DNA of 64,000 nt, taken from the NCBI RefSeq assembly GCF_964340395.1, contig NC_135566.1, positions 17,382,501-17,446,500 of the forward strand. Reading direction: 5' to 3'. A model generated the notes under the pieces. The model saw nothing but the letters and a program-made list of their open reading frames with translations, was not told the origin of the DNA and did no database searches. Made by a program: the position numbers and the translations under genes. This document shows, piece after piece, positions 48,202 through 60,469 of this stretch. The stretch's first letter is position 1; each line of letters opens with the position of its first letter. This DNA is from Glandiceps talaboti. Taxonomy: Eukaryota > Hemichordata > Enteropneusta > Spengelidae.

Positions 48202-48928
48202 CTGTCGGGAAACGAGATGATCTGAAAGTGTTATTACTCACAATTTTGCGTTTTAACTACGAGTGATGTACGCTACTACCAGGAAAATCTATCCATCAAA
48301 TGGAAAAATAGTTAATACTAATTAGGTTGTTTGTATGCAGTTAGGGAATTCGAATACCTTAATTTAGTAGTAATGCATTATCAAAGCTATAATTGCTACA
48401 TTTTAACCTATAAAGAGATATTAAGGCATATATAAACATATTCTCAATGCAGCCACCACCCTGATATTTAATTCACTAATCACCTTATTGTGGCGAAGTC
48501 ACAAGATAGTTTGAAAATGAACTCGGTAAACGACCACTTCTGAGGTTTGATTTGGTTCAAATCATGAGTAAAATATTGCCCCCTCCCCTTTTCGGACCAT
48601 CAACATTTTCAAGGTCCCCAAACATCGCACCCCCTGCCGTAAATTGTGCTTGTTCCCTTATGTATTAAGAACAAGCATTCCCTTTGAACGGTGCTCTAGT
48701 TAATTGTACCGAATAATATGACCGAGCGATAGACTTAATTAACGCTACCAAAATAAAGATTACCTTGCAATTGGTTTATAGGGGTCACTTTTTAAAGAGC
48801 GTAATGCTTGTAAGACTCTAATGTAATGAATGAAAAGTTTGGATAATTCTCCTTTCATGGTGGATCATTAATAACATTTTACTATTATTTGTATATGTCA
48901 AAACGAAAAAAAAAGCAGACAAAACTAA

Positions 48929-49210
48929 TTGTCTGTCTGTCTGTCTGTCTGTCTGTCTTTCTGCCTGTCTGTCTGTCTGCCTGCCTGCCTGGCTGTCAGT
49001 CTGTCTGTCTGCCTGCCTGTCTATCTGTCTGGCTGTCTGTTTGTTTGTTTGCAAGCGCAAGCACGCACGCACGCACGCATGTATGTATGTATGTATGTAT
49101 GTATGTATGTATGTATGTATGTATGTATGTATGTATGCATGTGTGCATGTATGCATGTATGTATGTATGTATGTATGTATGTATGTATGTATGTATGTAT
49201 GTATGTATGT
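48929..49210. repeat. CTGT and TATG tetranucleotide microsatellite
   Basis: A CTGT/CTGC block (48929-49045) passes through CACG units into a long TATG block (49078-49210). It corresponds in inverted orientation to the CATA/ACAG runs of the right arm. Confidence 0.95.
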
Positions 49211-51699
49211 CAATAAGTGCACACACCAATAACGACGTATCAGATAATAAATTGTATTTTTGTTTGACCTATAACCTTTTTTGAATAACCCCGGTATGAC
49301 TTAATAAAGTTTTATCGCGACACTGTAGTACTAATACAAATAGTATAAATCGTACCTTGGAATGTTGCACTCGGTGCAGATGAGAATTCTTTATCGGCTA
49401 CTACAATGTACACATAACATTTGGACACGCGAATATGAATGACAAGAGACCTAGGGGACGTTCGCACAATGTTACACAAGCTCAATAAGCGAAAATCGTT
49501 CGTTTAGGACAAAAACCACTCCCTACTAAACGAACGTTACAAGTGCGACATCACACGTTTATATATGATGTAAGCCGTAATGAAAATTGTAGAGGTCATA
49601 CTTCTACGATTGGTGCAATGTAAAACATTATGGTAAACCTGAATTTCCAACCTTTTGAACCTGTACTGTTTACTGAGATGATGGTAAACATTAAAATACT
49701 ATCGAAACCCCCGGGGCATAAACCCAGCACTGCATCTCACACAAGTAATTTTTTATCACCTTATCAACATCTCAGTAGTAAATGCTGAAGCTGAAGGCTT
49801 GAAAGTTTAAGAAACTTGGTTAGAAGTGCGACAACATTGAAGTTAAGCAATTGCACTGACGCCTGAACCCCCCTCCCAACCAACGAAGTTTGCTTGTTAA
49901 GCTTGACAATATGTGATATTGTGCGATCATCCCTAAGATGTTTATCATACACACGTATGCAAACGGCGCTAATTTGTATCGGAATAAAGTTAAATTTTAG
50001 CCACATTTAATTCTGTTTGTAGCTGTGAAAACAGCCCGTCATTGCAATATGTGAAAAGGTGATTTGTCGACTTATGTCTCACTAGGCTCAATAGACAACA
50101 TACAGAAATATGTTATCAATAATGAAAACCTCTAGGCAGGTGCTGAGATGCACTCTTCAAATGCTGAGCGGAATTTTTTTTTTTTTAAATACCGATTAAC
50201 ATACCAGTTAAAAGGGGAATCAAACGAGTTGATACCATGGTTAACACGTCCTAATATGTCTGCCCTAAATACCAAAGACGTTGGTTACATTTGTGAAGAT
50301 ATCGGGCCTTGTCAGTCTGAGCTCAGGCCACAAAAAGAATTGTGGTCAGAGGTCTGCAGGGTAACATTATGACTAGCGTTTTAAAAAGACGGGTACTGTT
50401 TCAATTGTACAACTTTGTTAGATATCATGAGTGTGTATCAGAGGTTCAAGTGGCCAAAAGCATCAATGTATACCAATATATAACAAATGAACAACTCACA
50501 TCATGCGAAAGCGTTTTCGAAGCTCCATTGTCTCGATTGCCACCACCGGGAGAGGAACTTGCACTACCCATCCTTACCGGTGTACATGTACGTACACATC
50601 TGCAAGTCTAAGTGGTTACTAATCGTCTACTTTGTGACATTTATTTATCTGTATAAATGCACCATTCTCATTGGTCGTATGCTGTAGTGTGTTTACTTAA
50701 AACAGTTTTGGTTAATATTAATATTGAATATCTATTTACTCAACCCGAATAATCAGAGGCTTGGTTTTTACTGGTGTACAGGAGTCTCAGAGCAAATTTT
50801 GAAAATGCACAAATACTGTTTCATGGAATAAATAAAGAAATAAATATATGAAAAAAAACGTTTCGTGGCACGGCTGAAAGAATGTTTGTCTTATGAATCA
50901 TCATTATATGATGTAAATCACAAACTACATATAGTTGTATTTGGAAATGATGGATAAGAAATGGTGTGTACGTGTGGTTTGAAGCAATTTTAGGTGCGAA
51001 ATCATGAACGTTGAATTCCTGATGAACTTTAATGCAATCGAAACCATTCGTGAACACAGTATATACATTCATGCCCACTGGAGCGTCAGCCAAGCTTAGT
51101 TTGGTAACTATCGGATACTCAAATAACATCGCAGTATGTGCCACTTTACAGCAGTCTGTAAAATAAAGCGTTAGCCTTTTTCACCTTACATACTTTATTG
51201 TCAGAACTAAGAATATCAAGGAGTTATGAGGTTAGAAGTAATTTACTAAATGGTGGTGAGGAATGTTCCAAGTTTGTATCATCTATGGTCTTCCAAAATA
51301 CGCCTGTTGTCGTAGTCTATCACGCATAGTGCGATAGCTGCAAACACCCACACACACTACTCGTATAACTTGCTTATGTGCCTCGGCTTGCAGCAATTAA
51401 CAATTAGTAGCTAGGGGGACAAAACATTCTTGGGGCGAAGCTTGCATCGTGAAACCAAAGACATTTGAAATACTTGGACCCCATCAGATTCCATGTGTAT
51501 AGTGCATTTTTTAAATGTTAATGAGTAATTTGCATAATTAATGATTTTTGGTAATTAGGCTTTACCTAAGAATGCAAACTTCAAATTTCATGTAATTTAA
51601 TTTCAATTGTGATGACTAATAATTTGCATAAATAATCATTTTTAATAATTAGCCAATATCTTTAGAATACAAACTTTAAATATTAGAGTACATGTACTG

Positions 51700-53734
51700 A
51701 TGGTGCTCCCCACTGCAACAATCAACCCAGCCAGTTGGCGTAGGCAGGCTCTAAGGAAGCGTCGAGATTTACAAATTTACGCCTTGTATTATATAACTTA
51801 AAGTTGCATTATTTTGTGGATTTGATATCCCACAGCTGCTACCATATCCACGCCGTACCCTACTATCAGAACATATTGCTGCTGAAATGCATGTGACGTT
51901 CCCTTTTTATATACGACAACATTTTAACCAATTTTTGAAATATTTCTTGGTCATGTTTTAGAGCAGGGTCATGTTTTAGAGAAGTGACAGACTGAGAAAT
52001 GTTTGCAGCACGAACAAACATACTGTGTCCAACTTGAAAAAGAAATGAAAACACAGAACGTCATCGCACTAATCTGAACTACATACACACATTCAAATTT
52101 ATTCATTTATAACTAGAAATACACCCTATCCTTGCGATTTGTGTCTGTGTTAAAATACATCAATTCACAGACCATCTTCTCAATTAATTTCTGTAAATTC
52201 ACTTTGTGTATATGGTCATGATAGTACCGTGTTACAATGTGATTGCAATTTTGGTCATGGCATATTTTCGTGTGTGAGATTTTCTATGCTATTTATATAC
52301 AAGCCCTACCAAAAACAAAACAGAAATCTTCAGATACATTTGATAGCATTCCCCATCATTTTTTTTTAAATCACTAAAATATAAATAAAATTGGAATTTA
52401 TGCAGTAGATCTGAAACAAGCTGAAGAGGCGAACATCTTTCTACTTATAAATTCTATTGGGAATGTTCATGGTTAGTCCATAATCAGTTTTGTGACTTCC
52501 TCCTCCCTGTGGTTAGCACAAGGTAAATTACCGTGGACAAATCGCATGAATTCCTCAATACAGTATTCGTTCTAGTTCTAATTTAAATTTACATATTTTC
52601 TGAATGTTTATTCAATTGTCTATTAATCCCTGTTGGCATCTTTGTGAAATACACCACCGTTTGGCTGTTGTTATAGGCGTGGTCATGGTTGCTAGGGTAT
52701 TTGCATACATGTTTTGAATGTTTACTCACTTGCCTACCAGATGATGTTATTTGACCAAAATATACTGCCATTTTGTTGTTGCTAAGGGCGTGGTTATGGT
52801 TGCTAGGGCAATTTTCGGCTTTTCTTTTATAAATGCTAATTCAACTATGTAAATATAAATATGTTCACATTCAGTTGAAAACGTCTGGGATAAACACTCC
52901 GAACCGCTCAAACGATACCTCTTGACAACCATTTAATTACCAATTTTAATTACTGCTCGCATGGAGCATGCACACATTAAATGTGCGCCATAGAGTGTGG
53001 AGTAGGCAAGTAGCTAGGAATCAAAGCCTATTTGTTACATTGCATACAAACGAAGTGGGTCAATTACGAAGCATAGAATGTACCATCACCTGACCTAATT
53101 TTTTGCAGCAACTTTTATTGACCTTTGGTGCAAGGTATATGTTGTTAGTCTCGGCTACCCAGACTCTTGCCATTGAATGCTCCGCCCCCACAGCGGCAAG
53201 AATCTGGGTAACCGAAGCTATGTAAAACTATACATGTTATATCACCCACTGAATAACTTTAACCTTTTCATCTGGAACGCGTTTATGTAAACATGACATC
53301 TCAACAAAAAATGTAGGTATGGAGTCCATTAATTTTCATGATGTTTGTATCAATTTTGCAAACTGCCAAAAAAAGGTTTATCCTGTGAATTAGGGTGACG
53401 GATTTCCAGTCATGAAACAGAGTCACCTGCTAGATCGTTATTTATTTTCGGGGATGACGCACTTAGACTAATATCCCAAGACGTTTTGTTCTTGAACAAG
53501 CAATTGTGACTTCATTCCAATTCACAAGCCATTTTTGTACATTCTTGTCCTAAACATATTGCAATGGTACATTTTAATTGTGCAAATCGCCCTGTGTTAT
53601 CATTAAATACACATAGAAACCGCATGAAATGCGACTACTTTTCCGTATGAGTCTGTCATCTTTTGTAATCTTTTTTCATGTACAACATTCTAAAAGTGTC
53701 TGCAGTTGGCAACGTTGCTACTCTTGAATTATCA
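51700..53734. other. Spacer between arms of the inverted duplication
   Basis: AT-rich, with no recognised exon. It holds a dispersed repeat at 52570-52810 (GGCGTGGTCATGGTTGCTAG twice) related in inverted orientation to 24110-24430, and a short inverted pair near 53145-53220 (CTCGGCTACCCAGA and TCTGGGTAACCGAAG). Confidence 0.5.
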
Positions 53735-55194
53735 AGTACGTAAACGAAAATACGTAATTATGCAAATTACTCATTAACATTGAAAACTATACCAACAGGC
53801 TTTAGAGGATATGTGTGCTTTCTCATGGTTGATGTATGTGCCAAATTATATGGAATTCGAAGCATTCGTCCAAAGACATAGCCTAATTACTGAAGAGCAT
53901 TATTTATTCAAATTACTCATTAAAAGTGAAAGCTATTTCAAGAAACTTCATGTGTGCACTATACATATGGAAACTGATGGGGTCAAAGTATTTCAAATGT
54001 CAAAGGTCGTCTGTTTCACGATACAAGCTTTGCCCCAGGATCTTGTTGTCCCTACAAATGTTCATTGCTGCAAGCCAAGGCTAATCAGTAAGTCATGCAA
54101 ATAGTGTGTGTGGGTGTTTGCAGCTATCGCACTATGCGTGATAGACTAAGACAACAGGCGTAGTTCAGAAGACCAGAAATGATATAAACTTGGAATATTC
54201 GTTACCACCATTTAGTAAATTACCTCTAACATCATAACTCCTTGATATTCTTAGTTCTGAGAATAAAGTTTGTAAGGTGAAAAGGCTAACGCTTTATTTT
54301 ACAGACTGCTGTCAAGTGGCACATACTGCGATGTTATTTGAGTATCCGATAGTTACCAAACTAATAAGCTTGGCCTACTCTCAAGTGGGGATGACTGTAC
54401 ACGTATTTTCAGTGTTCACGAATGGTTTCGAATGCATTAGAGTTTGTTAGGAATTTAACGTTTACCAAAACAGTTTTAGGTAAACACACTTCAGCATAGG
54501 ACCAATACGAATTGTGCTTTTATAGCCATAAATACAAATGCCACAAAGTAGACGATTAGTATTACTGCGTAGACTTTCAGAAGTGTACGTACACAGGTGA
54601 GGATGGGGAGTATAAGTTCTTCTCCAAGATTTCCATGTGGTGACAATCAAGATATTGATGAACCGGAATCGTCTTTGCGTGATGTGAGTTGTTTATTTAT
54701 TATATGTATTGGTATACATTGAAGCTTTTGGCCACTTGAACCTCTGATAAACACACATGATATCTAACTACGCTTTTACAATTGAAACGGGAATTTTTGT
54801 ATAAAGACAGCCCTGTCGACGTGACCCCTCAGACTGATCAGGCCCGACTACACAAATATAACCAACGTGACATTTTGGGCAGACATATTAGGAAGTGTTA
54901 ACCGTGGTAATAAGTCGTTTGATTTTCATATTTAATTGGTGTGTTTAACCAATATTTTAGAAACCAATTTCCATTCAGCATTTGAAGAGTGTATCTGCCC
55001 AGAGATTTTTCAGTATTGATAACAAACGTTCTGTATGTTGTCTGTTGATCCCAGTGAGCCATAAGTCGACAAATCATCTTTCACATACAGCAATGACCGA
55101 TCTGTTTTCACAGCTACAAGCAGAATTAAATGTAGCTACAACTTAGCTTTATTCCGATACAAATAAATAATACTATATTTACTAAGAAATCAAC

Positions 55195-55295
55195 CAATCA
55201 ATCTATCAATCTATCAATCAAAAGAATTTGTATAGCGCCAAAATCAAAACGGCGTAATGTTCTTTGACGCTGAACAGGAACAATTTATAGTAGAT
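55195..55295 (-). mobile_element. LINE tail remnant
   Basis: The plus strand shows ATCAATCTATCAATC-type repeats followed by TTGTATAGCGCCAAAATC and GCTGAACAGG. The complement (GCGCTATA then a tetranucleotide tail) resembles the 3' end of the LINE at 13.75 kb (GCGCTCTATAAATG). About 100 bp survive. Confidence 0.5.
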
Positions 55296-55905
55296 TATTG
55301 TAAAAAGTTAGAAAGCTCTTGCAAACACCTGTTGAAATGTTGATGGGGTGATAAAAAATGCTTCTAATGTGAGATACAGTGATGGGTTTACGCCCCGGCG
55401 GTTTAACACCATCTCAGTAAACAGGTTCAAAAGGTTAGAACTTCACGTATACACCATCATGTTTTTACATTGTATCGATCGTAGTGGCACCGATCTGACC
55501 GCTACAGTTTCCATCATACATGGTTTACACCATATATAAACGTGTGATGTTGTACTTGTGAGCGTTTGTTAAGGGGGAGAGGAGGAGTTTTTGTCATAAA
55601 CTAATGATGTTCGCTTATTGAGTTTGTGCGACATTGTGTGAACGTCCACTAAGTGTCTTAAAGCTTGTCATTCACATTCGCGCGTCCAAATGACAAATGC
55701 CATAACTGTACACACATTGTAGTAGCCCATAAAAAATTCACACCTGCACCGAGTGTAACACTCCAGGGTACGATTTATAATATTTGTATAAGTACTGTAA
55801 TGTCGTAATAAAACTTTATGACGTACCAGGTGTTATTCAGAAAAGGTTATGGGTCGAACGAAAATACAATTAGTTACCAAACAGTTATTGGTTTGTGCAT
55901 TCATT

Positions 55906-56010
55906 CACATACATACATACATACATACATACATACATACATGCATGCATGCATGCATGCATGCATGCATACGCACGCGCACGCGCGCACGCACACACGC
56001 ACACACACAA
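55906..56010. repeat. CATA/GCAT/GCAC microsatellite
   Basis: CATA units grade into ATGC and ACGC units and then CA. It marks the left limit of the block found only in the right arm. Confidence 0.95.
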
Positions 56011-56150
56011 TCAGGTCTCGTTCATCCAAGCGATAATGCTAATACATCTTGAATAATTAAGGGTGAGACGCAGGTTCGTTGACTCCATTATCCTACGTAA
56101 TTTCACAAGGTAAATACACAATGTGTTTTCATGTCTTATGTTGACATTTG
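56007..56150 (+). repeat. 140-bp direct repeat, first copy
   Basis: Nearly identical to 60325-60465 (CAGGTCTCGTTCATCC, AATACATCTTGAATAATTAA, GTTCGTTGACTCCATTATCC). Both copies follow a CA run, so the CA run and this segment were probably copied together. Confidence 0.85.
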
Positions 56151-57142
56151 ACATTTGAAAATTCAACCTCTACGAGCTCAGCATTTGCTCAATTTGCTCA
56201 ATTTGCTCATTTGCTAAAAAAGAAGGGGTGGGACACTTTGGTGTTCTTTTTCGTCGTAAGCTTGAAACCAAATCGCCCTCGTACACGGACGCATTCTGTT
56301 TCGGGCAAACTTACGAGTATTTGTTTACTCAGTCAAATGATGTTGTTATGTTTTCTCTTTCATTCAACGGTATATTTTGAAGAGACACAGATATGACTAC
56401 TAATGTTTAATGATTATTTTTACGTAATTTTATGAAAATAATATAGACCTGAATCGACTGTGTGTTCGAGCCTACCACAACTCTTTATTACAAGTTTAAG
56501 CAAGGAATACGTTTAAGCTCGAGCACGCCAAGCAGCGGAGCGCGTCAGCTGTCGCTAGCGCACTAAGCGTCAATTTTGCATGTCAGAGAGAAGTTGTGAG
56601 CATTTTGCTCACGGTTTGCCGCACACACGAGCAAAAAGCCATTCGAGGCAAAAATTATCAAACACGCTAGATATTTGGCTCACAGCCCCGAACGTTCGAA
56701 ATCTCATGAAAATTTACGCGCACACATGAGCTATCTGCTGAGCAAAATGGCACGAATGACTTTTTGCTCAGCACTTTGCTCGTGTGTGCGCCGGGCTTTT
56801 CCGTATACTTTTAATTTCTTTTTTCTTTTTTCTTTATTCTTTTTGGAGTCTTCCAAATTTATATAAAACTTTTTTCTGCGATTATTATAAAAAAAAATGT
56901 TTCATTTTTTTAAAAAGACCAGACAGTTTACAAGTACATACATATAATCATTCCATTTCTGGCCTTATACCCAAACTAACAAATATGTGTAGACGTGTAT
57001 AATGAGTTCATTAAAATATACTATAAAGAAGTAAGTATGTAAGTGTGAATCATAGCTAACTTGGGCCTTTATTACCTGTATGACATCATTATCATTTTCG
57101 AGTTTCACCAGAATTGTTGCCTCATGCTCCTGAACTAACTAC

Positions 57143-57882
57143 GCTTATACGTCACCTGTCACCAATCTCGCATTCTGATTGGTCGAGAGCCCTGCAGATA
57201 CACAGGCGTATTTTTCACCAACAGCCGTATTTTTGCTTGTTGTATCACGTGATCACTGCACGTCCCCTTGTAAACAAATCTAGCAGACAACTAGAGATCG
57301 AGCTATAACCAGCATTTCCAATGCCAAATTTGTTGTCAATCGAACAAAATATCACCGTTGTATACATTGTAACAAGTCTTTGAACTGTACTTTTCATGTC
57401 ACAGGGAAATAGTCAAAAATTCCACACACAACCGTGAAGTCCAGTGACGGCGAACGCACGGTCGTCACGCGATCGTAAACATGAATTCCTAAATTTATGA
57501 AGGATATGAAAATTACCACCACAGAGGGTGTAATTTTTGCTTAACTAGAACAACAAAACATATCACGAACATTTATGTACATTTAATGGAATACAGTACG
57601 CAAAACAAAGACGCACTCATTTTTCAGCTGATGGTTATAAGTTTCAATATATCGCTGAGTGATATGCAAATAGTAAACATTACGCCATACTACTGAGCAA
57701 ACGCGCACTCTGATTGGACGATAAAGTTAAGGCTGACATGTAAACAACCGCATTGCAGTTATCAGAGAGGTGCATGATACTACGCTCAACAGTATAACGC
57801 GGAAGTGATTTTATTTTAACATGAAACAGCATTTTTAGACATTCAAAAATGAATTCATAGTCGCAGGTGACGTATAAGTATG
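57143..57882. mobile_element. Inverted-repeat element, about 740 bp
   Basis: The ends CTTATACGTCACCTG (57144) and CAGGTGACGTATAAG (57865) are exact inverted copies. Subterminal TCTGATTGG motifs also occur near both ends (57174 and 57710, the latter as TCTGATTGGACG). No coding sequence was recognised. It lies in the block that is present only in the right arm of the large inverted duplication. Confidence 0.55.
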
Positions 57883-57883
57883 T

Positions 57884-58024
57884 TATTTGCCAAATACTGT
57901 TCCACATCTTGCTGCTCGAGGTAATTTTTCTGGTATAACGGCTCGCCTCCGGCTCTCCGTTATACCAGAAAAAATTACCTCTCGCAGCAAGATATGGAAC
58001 GGTATTTGGCAAATAACATATACT
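57884..58024. repeat. Near-perfect 140-bp palindrome
   Basis: Arms of about 62 bp (start TATGTTATTTGCCAAATACT, end GGTATTTGGCAAATAACATA) flank a short GC-rich loop (CTCGCCTCCGGCTCT). Only a few mismatches are visible. Transcribed, it would fold into a long hairpin. The same peptide-like frame reads on both strands only because of the symmetry. Confidence 0.85.
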
Positions 58025-58257
58025 TATTCCATTCTACTTTATCTTTCGGGCTTGTTCTATTGGGTTCTTTTTGGTGCACGTGGTTTTATGATCTGATTGC
58101 GCGTGTGTAACCGTTTATAAATTCGAACGGTTCACGTTCTACTCCGTAACATTTAGATATAGTTAACTACTATATCTCGTGCCTTGATATCCTTTTGATT
58201 CGAAAGGTCGGATTGCATTTATTGATTTATTTATTGTTCATTTTTATGCACTTCATA

Positions 58258-58275
58258 CATACATAAAACCTGAAC

Positions 58276-58308
<33 letters not shown>

Positions 58309-58380
58309 CATACGTACGTACGTACGTGCGTGCGTGTAGGCATGCATGCAGGCACTCAGAGAAACAGACAGACAGACAGA
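58258..58380. repeat. CATA/CGTA/ACAG microsatellite
   Basis: CATA units, then CGTA, GCAT and ACAG units. It marks the right limit of the extra block and is the counterpart of part of 48929-49210. Confidence 0.95.
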
Positions 58381-59210
58381 CGTAAATTTAGTTTTGCTTG
58401 CTTTGTTTCGTTTTTACATATACTAAATAATAGTAAAATGTTATTGATCCACCGTGAAGGGAGAATAAACTTTTCATTAATTACATTAGAGCCTTACAAG
58501 CACTACGCTCTTTAAAAAGTGACCCCTATAAACCAAGGTAATCTTTGGTAACGTTAATCAAGTCTATAGCTTGGTCATATTATTCGGTACAATAAACTAC
58601 AGCACCGTTCAAAGGGAATGTTTTTAAGACTCTAATGTAAAGAAACATTAGGGAACAAGCACAATTTACGTCAGGAGGTGCAAAGGCTAGGCGGGAACCT
58701 TGAAAATGCTGATGGTCCGAAAGAGGGACAATATTTTGGTCAGGATTTGAACCAAATTAAACCTCAGAAGTAGTCGTTTACCAAGTACATTTTCAAATAC
58801 ATTTTCTTTCGACTTGAGAGTTAATTAAATATCAGGCCGGTGGCTGCCATGAGAATGTGTTTATGTATGTTAATATCTCTTTACAGGTTAAAATGTAGAA
58901 AAAATAAAGAAAGAATACTATATTTCGAGTAAATTGGGACATTCCTAACTGCATACAAACAACCTAAATAATTTTATGAACTATTGTTCCAATTGATGGA
59001 TAGATTTTTCTGGTAGTAGCGTACATCACTCTGTTTTTTTCTCAGCTAAGAATCAAAATTGTGAGTAATAAGTTGATGTCATTTTTCCGTCAATACTTGG
59101 CAAGCTTAGTTATTTTTTATATATCTATCAAGACGTTGTCAATCTTGTGTTGTGAAAATTAGGAAAGGTGAAGACGAATAACACTTTCTGATTTTCTAAT
59201 TTCTCGACAG

Positions 59211-60283
59211 ACTTCAAATGAAAATGAAAACTTGAGAAAGGGAAAGAGAGAAAGTAAGAGTGAAAGTAAGAGTAAGAATTTGAATCTACTGGACGAAAAC
59301 AAACTTTGTCAGTTGCATTATGCTGTCAGACATGAAAAGTTCGAAGACGTTAAGAAACTAGTTGAAGACGGAGCAGGTAAGGAAGAAATCTCTTGAATTA
59401 ATGAAATGATTTGATTAAAGGGAAGTTTATTTTGTCCTGACTACTTTACTTGATGTAAAGTGATCATGAATCATAGAAATCACTTTCATCACTTCTACCA
59501 CTGTACAATTTCTCTGAAAAAAAAAGTTAAATAAAATAAGTGATCTAATCATATATGAACAGACCCACTATAGACTGGGGTATGAAATTCCGGGTAAGCA
59601 ATCTATTTTAGTGTCCAACTATTTGTCGTTACGTCGCCTGTGGCCGCTTATATTTTAGTGTATATTTTTTTTACCTATGCGATATCGAAATGCAGACGGT
59701 AAGGTGAAACGAGAGATAAGCTGTTGGTGATGCGAGTATATGTAATCAGCACCTCGGTTGTTTACATACCTATAATTATCTTTCCCCAATGCATTGTGGT
59801 TCAGTTTATGGCTAAGGTGAATAATTCGATTCTCTTTTGTGGTGAAAGTGATTTTTCGTAACTTACTGGTCATCAGCTAAGCAGCTATAACAAAAATAGT
59901 CTTGCGTTTTGTTTATGAAGTGGGCTTTTATGTGAACGTTGACGTCATTAAATATGCCACATTCAACTTGGCGGTCGGGAGGTAAAATATATACAAGTCT
60001 TTGTCTCATCATCTCATTGCAATACACCGTGTTTGTCAAATATAAAAAAAAAAGACCTTCACTCGGAGATGTGTATCGGAGGACGCCTGAACTTAATACT
60101 GCACTACCTTATCTTTTAAAAATTTCTTCTACGTTTTCAGATGTCAATAGGAAAAGTGATACTGGCGTCACACCACTTCACCTTGCCGCGATGTACTGTG
60201 GTTTGAAACCAGCTGCTGAGCAGGGTGCTGAAAAAGACAGCAGCGATACCGGTGAAGAGGTCAGGCTTGGACTTGGACTTTAA
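59211..60283 (+). pseudogene. Truncated inverted duplicate of the TRPA1-like 5' exons
   Basis: Two plus-strand segments copy exons 1 and 2 of the minus-strand channel gene. The first (59211-59376, 55 codons, CGACAG acceptor, gtaagg donor) contains NLLDENKLCQLHYAVRHEKF and stays open, with six more codons than its parent in the Lys/Ser-rich linker. The second (60141-60259) contains GVTPLHLAAMYCG and is nine codons longer near its end; the donor position reads gtcagg instead of the parental gtaagg. If unspliced, the frame stops at 60281-60283. No third ankyrin exon is visible to 64 kb. It may be a pseudogene, or an expressed short ankyrin protein if the intact frames are under selection. Confidence 0.7.
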
Positions 60284-60324
60284 GTTTTAAACAAACAAAC
60301 AAACAAACACACACACACACACAC

Positions 60325-60465
60325 ACAATCAGGTCTCGTTCATCCCAGCGATATTGCTAATACATCTTGAATAATTAAGGGTGAGATGCAGGTTCGTTGA
60401 CTCCATTATCCTACGTAATATTTCACAAGGTAAATACACACTGTGTTTCATGTCTTATGTTGACT
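60325..60465 (+). repeat. 140-bp direct repeat, second copy
   Basis: Partner of 56007-56150, at the outer limit of the right arm of the inverted duplication. Confidence 0.85.
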
Positions 60466-60469
60466 CTAT

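Larger units (their letters stand above)
47223..51690 (+). repeat. Left arm of large inverted segmental duplication
   Basis: Matches the reverse complement of 53735-60290 in the same order. Matching blocks include 51300-51360 with 54106-54165 (TTTGCAGCTATCGCACTATG), 49280-49560 with 55545-55830, 48480-48870 with 58441-58800, exon 1 with 59211-59376, 47640-47880 with 59560-59870 and 47277-47600 with 59920-60290. Divergence is moderate, with many small indels. Confidence 0.9.
53735..60290 (-). repeat. Right arm of large inverted segmental duplication
   Basis: Inverted partner of 47223-51690. It is about 2 kb longer because of an extra block at roughly 56.0-58.26 kb, bounded on both sides by CATA-type microsatellites, where the left arm has only the microsatellite. 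The extra block includes a 140-bp segment (56868-57003) also present inverted at 45243-45390, the 740-bp inverted-repeat element and the 140-bp palindrome. Confidence 0.88.

Noticed and set aside
57680-58096. Similar proteins predicted on both strands (MPNTVP and NFxxxI motifs)
   Set aside because: Both are readings of one palindrome.
59939-60283. Single 114-residue gene starting at 59939
   Set aside because: The first part is intron in the homologous left arm (47380-47569 reversed); only the part after the AG at 60139-60140 matches an ankyrin exon.
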